Source: Acidisphaera sp035272265
GTDB lineage: Bacteria; Pseudomonadota; Alphaproteobacteria; Acetobacterales; Acetobacteraceae
Assembly: GCA_035272265.1 (NCBI GenBank)
Contig: DATEQV010000467.1
Coordinates: 1 to 6,465, forward strand
Length of the DNA: 6,465 bases
Direction of reading: 5' to 3'
The translations under genes were made by a program, and so were the position numbers. The notes below the pieces were generated by a model. The model saw only the letters and a list, made by a program, of their open reading frames with translations. It made no database searches and had not been told where the DNA came from. Positions 4,903-6,465 of the stretch are shown piece after piece. Every line of letters begins with the position of its first letter. The first letter of the stretch is position 1.

Positions 4903-6095
4903 TCTCGCCGGGCGCCTTGGCCGGACTGCGGGTGATCGATCTCACGCGGGTGCTGGGCGGTCCCTACTGCACGATGATCCTGTCGGATCACGGCGCGGAG
5001 GTGATCAAGATCGAACCGCCGCACGGCGACGAGACGCGCGACTGGGGGCCGCCGTTCCTCGACGGCACCGCGAGCTACTACATCGGTGTCAACCGCAACA
5101 AGAAGTCGGTGGCGCTCGATCTGGCGCAGGCGGCGGGGCGCGAGGTGCTGCTGCGGCTGCTGGATGGCGCCGACGTGCTGGTGGAGAACTTCAAGCCGGG
5201 CACGATGGAGCGCTGGGGGCTGAGTTACGCCGCCGACCTGGAGCCGCGTTTCCCTGGGCTGATCCATTGCCGGGTGTCCGGGTTCGGCGCCGACGGGCCG
5301 CTGGGCGGCCTGCCGGGCTACGACGCGATCCTGCAGGCGATGACCGGGCTGATGAGCGTGAACGGCGACGCGCGATCGGGCGCGATGCGGATCGGCACGC
5401 CGGTCGTCGATCTGGCGACGGGCATGTTCTCGAGCATCGGCATCCTGATGGCGCTGCATGAGCGCACGCGGTCAGGGCGCGGGCAGTTCCTCGATATTAC
5501 GCTGCACGATTGCGGCATGGCGCTGCTGCATCCGCAGGGGGCGAACTGGTTCCTCAACGGCAAGCGCCCGGTGCAGACGGGCAACGACCATCCAAACCTC
5601 GCGCCGTACGGCAAGTACGGCACCGCAACGTGCGAGATCTTCGTCGCCAGCGGCAACAACGGCCAGTTCCGCAAACTGTGCGAGACGATCGAACGGCCGG
5701 ATCTGGCCGCCGATGCGCGGTTTGCGGACAACTCGACGCGGATCGCGAACCGGGCCGCGCTGGATGCGCAACTCGGGCCGATCTTCGCGGCGGCGGACGG
5801 CTACGAGCTGGCGTTGCGCCTGATCCGCGGCGGCGTGCCGGCAGGCCCGGTGCTCGCGGTCGACGAAGCGGTGGGCTCGGCACACGCCCGCCACCGCGAC
5901 ATGGTGGCGGAGATCGGCGCCTATCGCGGGCTCAACACGCCGGTGAAGCTGTCGCGCACATCCGGCGGCGCGCGCGCAGCACCTCCCGCGTTCAGTACCG
6001 ACGCGGACGCGGTGTTGCGAAGCTACGGCTATGGCGATGCGGAGATCGCAGCATTGCGGCGGGACGGCGTGCTGCTTTCAGACCGAAAGGGGTGA
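4899..6095 (+). CDS. CaiB/BaiF family (family III) CoA-transferase
   Basis: A 398-residue protein with the complete family III CoA-transferase layout (usual length about 380-430). It opens with LAGLRVIDLTRVLGGPYCT (7-25), then LSDHGAEVIKIEPPHGDETR (28-47), NRNKKSVALDL (65-75), VENFKPGTMERWGL (95-108) and GYDAILQAMTGLM (140-152). GTPVVDLATGMFSS (166-179) places D171 where formyl-CoA transferase has the aspartate that forms the acyl anhydride intermediate. The small domain ends with GGVPAGPVLAVDEA (311-324) and RDMV (333-336). The enzyme would move CoA from an acyl-CoA donor to an acceptor acid and acts as an interlocked dimer in the family. The start ATG overlaps the stop of subunit B (ATGA), with GAGAGG (4885-4890) eight bases upstream. 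The frame is open well upstream, but that part is the shadow of subunit B. Sharing an operon with a family I CoA-transferase suggests related carboxylic acid catabolism. The substrate is unknown. Confidence 0.93.
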   Translation: MISPGALAGLRVIDLTRVLGGPYCTMILSDHGAEVIKIEPPHGDETRDWGPPFLDGTASYYIGVNRNKKSVALDLAQAAGREVLLRLLDGADVLVENFKPGTMERWGLSYAADLEPRFPGLIHCRVSGFGADGPLGGLPGYDAILQAMTGLMSVNGDARSGAMRIGTPVVDLATGMFSSIGILMALHERTRSGRGQFLDITLHDCGMALLHPQGANWFLNGKRPVQTGNDHPNLAPYGKYGTATCEIFVASGNNGQFRKLCETIERPDLAADARFADNSTRIANRAALDAQLGPIFAAADGYELALRLIRGGVPAGPVLAVDEAVGSAHARHRDMVAEIGAYRGLNTPVKLSRTSGGARAAPPAFSTDADAVLRSYGYGDAEIAALRRDGVLLSDRKG

Positions 6096-6114
6096 AGGGG
6101 ACGACCGTCCCCTT
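6095..6114. terminator. Hairpin at the CaiB/BaiF stop codon (likely bidirectional terminator, part 1)
   Basis: AAGGGGAC (6095-6102) and GTCCCCTT (6107-6114) form a perfect 8-bp stem with loop GACC, starting at the last base of the TGA. It separates the plus-strand operon from a convergent minus-strand remnant. T runs on either side are short, so it probably works together with the adjacent hairpin at 6121-6137. Confidence 0.5.
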
Positions 6115-6120
6115 CCGGGT

Positions 6121-6137
6121 CGAGGGCGGAGCCCTCG
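6121..6137. terminator. Hairpin CGAGGGC-GGA-GCCCTCG (likely bidirectional terminator, part 2; possible genomic repeat)
   Basis: CGAGGGC (6121-6127) and GCCCTCG (6131-6137) make a perfect 7-bp stem with a GGA triloop, followed by CTTTCGCTT. The GAGGGCGGAGCCCTC core resembles, from memory, short palindromes scattered between genes in Acetobacteraceae genomes. It may thus be one copy of a genome-wide repeat used as a terminator; no second copy is present in this window. Confidence 0.5.
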
Positions 6138-6181
6138 CTTTCGCTTACCTGCTCCGTCGCGAGCGGAATGGCTGTCGCGCG

Positions 6182-6330
6182 CTACTTGAAGAACAACCCG
6201 GCGACGTTGCCGTTGGGAGCGAGTCGGATCCACCACGCGGAAATCGAGTGCTCGAACGTCACGCGGTAGACATCGCCACTGTCTTGCGGGCCGACGTACG
6301 ACATGCTGACGAACTTACCCGAAGCCACTA
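6182..6330 (-). pseudogene. C-terminal remnant of an interrupted gene (DUF3887/NTF2-like tail suspected)
   Basis: Reading the minus strand to the TAG at 6184-6182 gives about 49 residues, including FVSMSYVGPQDSGDVYRVTF, EHSISAWWIRLAP and a final NGNVAGLFFK. The VYRVTFEH...WxIxLxPxGxxAGLFF pattern resembles the end of small NTF2/DUF3887-like domains, often attached to hydrolases or beta-lactamase-like proteins; this is from memory and tentative. No credible start lies within the stretch: the single ATG at 6304 has no ribosome-binding site and would cut the domain. Upstream the frame enters the insertion-sequence end and hits TAG at 6349-6347. The 5' part of the gene is therefore displaced beyond an inserted element or lost. 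The exact junction near 6330 is inferred from the IS-like end beginning about 6331. Confidence 0.55.
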
Positions 6331-6465
6331 CTGTCCGGTTAAAAACCTAGGAAATTCAATTGGTTATCGTCGTGTGCAACTTCGAAACCGTCGGCCTCGC
6401 GAGAAAATGCCGTCTGGATCTCGATCTTTTCAAAAACCGCCACCGAAAAGACCTGCAGCAATGTG
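6331..6465 (-). mobile_element. End of an IS4-family-like insertion sequence (partial, continues past window)
   Basis: From about 6331 the base composition becomes visibly richer in A+T than the rest of the window. The minus strand then encodes the C-terminus of a transposase whose stop sits only about 8 bases inside the presumed element end. CTGTCCGGTTAAA (6331-6343) is the candidate terminal inverted repeat. The boundary is placed where the interrupted host frame loses family resemblance; the other end, and so the inverted-repeat partner and target duplication, lie outside the window. Confidence 0.55.
6339..6465 (-). CDS. IS4-family transposase, C-terminal fragment (cut by window edge)
   Basis: The minus strand is open from the window edge to TAA at 6341-6339 and gives 41 residues. 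They begin TLLQVFSVAVFEKIEIQTAF and end DNQLNFLGF. The pattern (I/L)LQ(V/I)(L/F)S(V/L)...FEK then ...NQLN(L/F) at the very C-terminus is, from memory, typical of IS4-family transposases of the type carrying a DUF4372 N-terminal domain. The DDE catalytic core would lie upstream, outside the window. Codons are less G/C-biased at third positions than in the neighbouring genes, consistent with acquisition by transposition. Whether the element is intact cannot be judged. Confidence 0.65.
   Translation of the reverse strand, partial: TLLQVFSVAVFEKIEIQTAFSREADGFEVAHDDNQLNFLGF

Noticed and set aside
1..6465. Scanned for CRISPR repeats, tRNA or rRNA genes, and toxin-antitoxin or phage-defence genes.
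   Set aside because: No regularly spaced repeats, no cloverleaf-like or rRNA-like segments, and no recognisable defence proteins were seen on either strand.

Overview
The window is about two-thirds G+C, and its genes strongly favour G or C at third codon positions. The gene families fit an alphaproteobacterium, most likely in the Rhodospirillales/Acetobacteraceae. They include a type III (alanine-racemase-fold) ornithine decarboxylase of alphaproteobacterial type, a glutaconate-type CoA-transferase pair, a CaiB/BaiF protein and a methyltransferase with a Rhodospirillales-like N-terminus. The placement is inferred from family resemblance; no 16S or other marker gene is present.

Left part, minus strand (1-1229): a YihY/BrkB-family membrane protein is followed 11 bases after its stop by the start of a SAM-dependent methyltransferase that runs off the left edge. 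The two look co-transcribed. A divergent intergenic region (1230-1506) lies between this pair and a plus-strand ornithine decarboxylase gene (1507-2637). It holds an inverted repeat, T7 and G7-C-G6 tracts, a 43-codon open frame (1346-1477) and a hairpin over that frame's stop codon. The short frame ends in SFDRFVNTARRLA, which resembles the C-terminus of the ornithine-sensing leader peptide SpeFL of enterobacteria. A leader-peptide or structured-RNA control region for putrescine synthesis is therefore the most interesting hypothesis here.

Middle: two hairpins follow the decarboxylase (2651-2688 and 2729-2744; the second has a short T run). Next comes a small unrecognised gene (about 2784-3269). 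After it is a three-gene operon joined by ATGA stop/start overlaps: CoA-transferase subunit A (3335-4153), subunit B (4150-4902) and a CaiB/BaiF family III CoA-transferase (4899-6095). The ribosome-binding site and start codon of the first gene sit inside a perfect 10-bp inverted repeat with a 5-base loop (3315-3339), which suggests control of translation initiation or an operator. Genes of this type usually activate carboxylic acids as CoA thioesters by exchange; the substrates cannot be read from the sequence.

Right end: two tandem hairpins (6095-6137) separate the operon from a convergent minus-strand remnant (6182 to about 6330). The remnant encodes only the last ~49 residues of a protein, and its upstream part is replaced by an A+T-richer segment. 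That segment encodes the C-terminal 41 residues of what looks like an IS4-family transposase, continuing past the right edge. The window therefore appears to catch the junction of an insertion sequence that interrupted a host gene.
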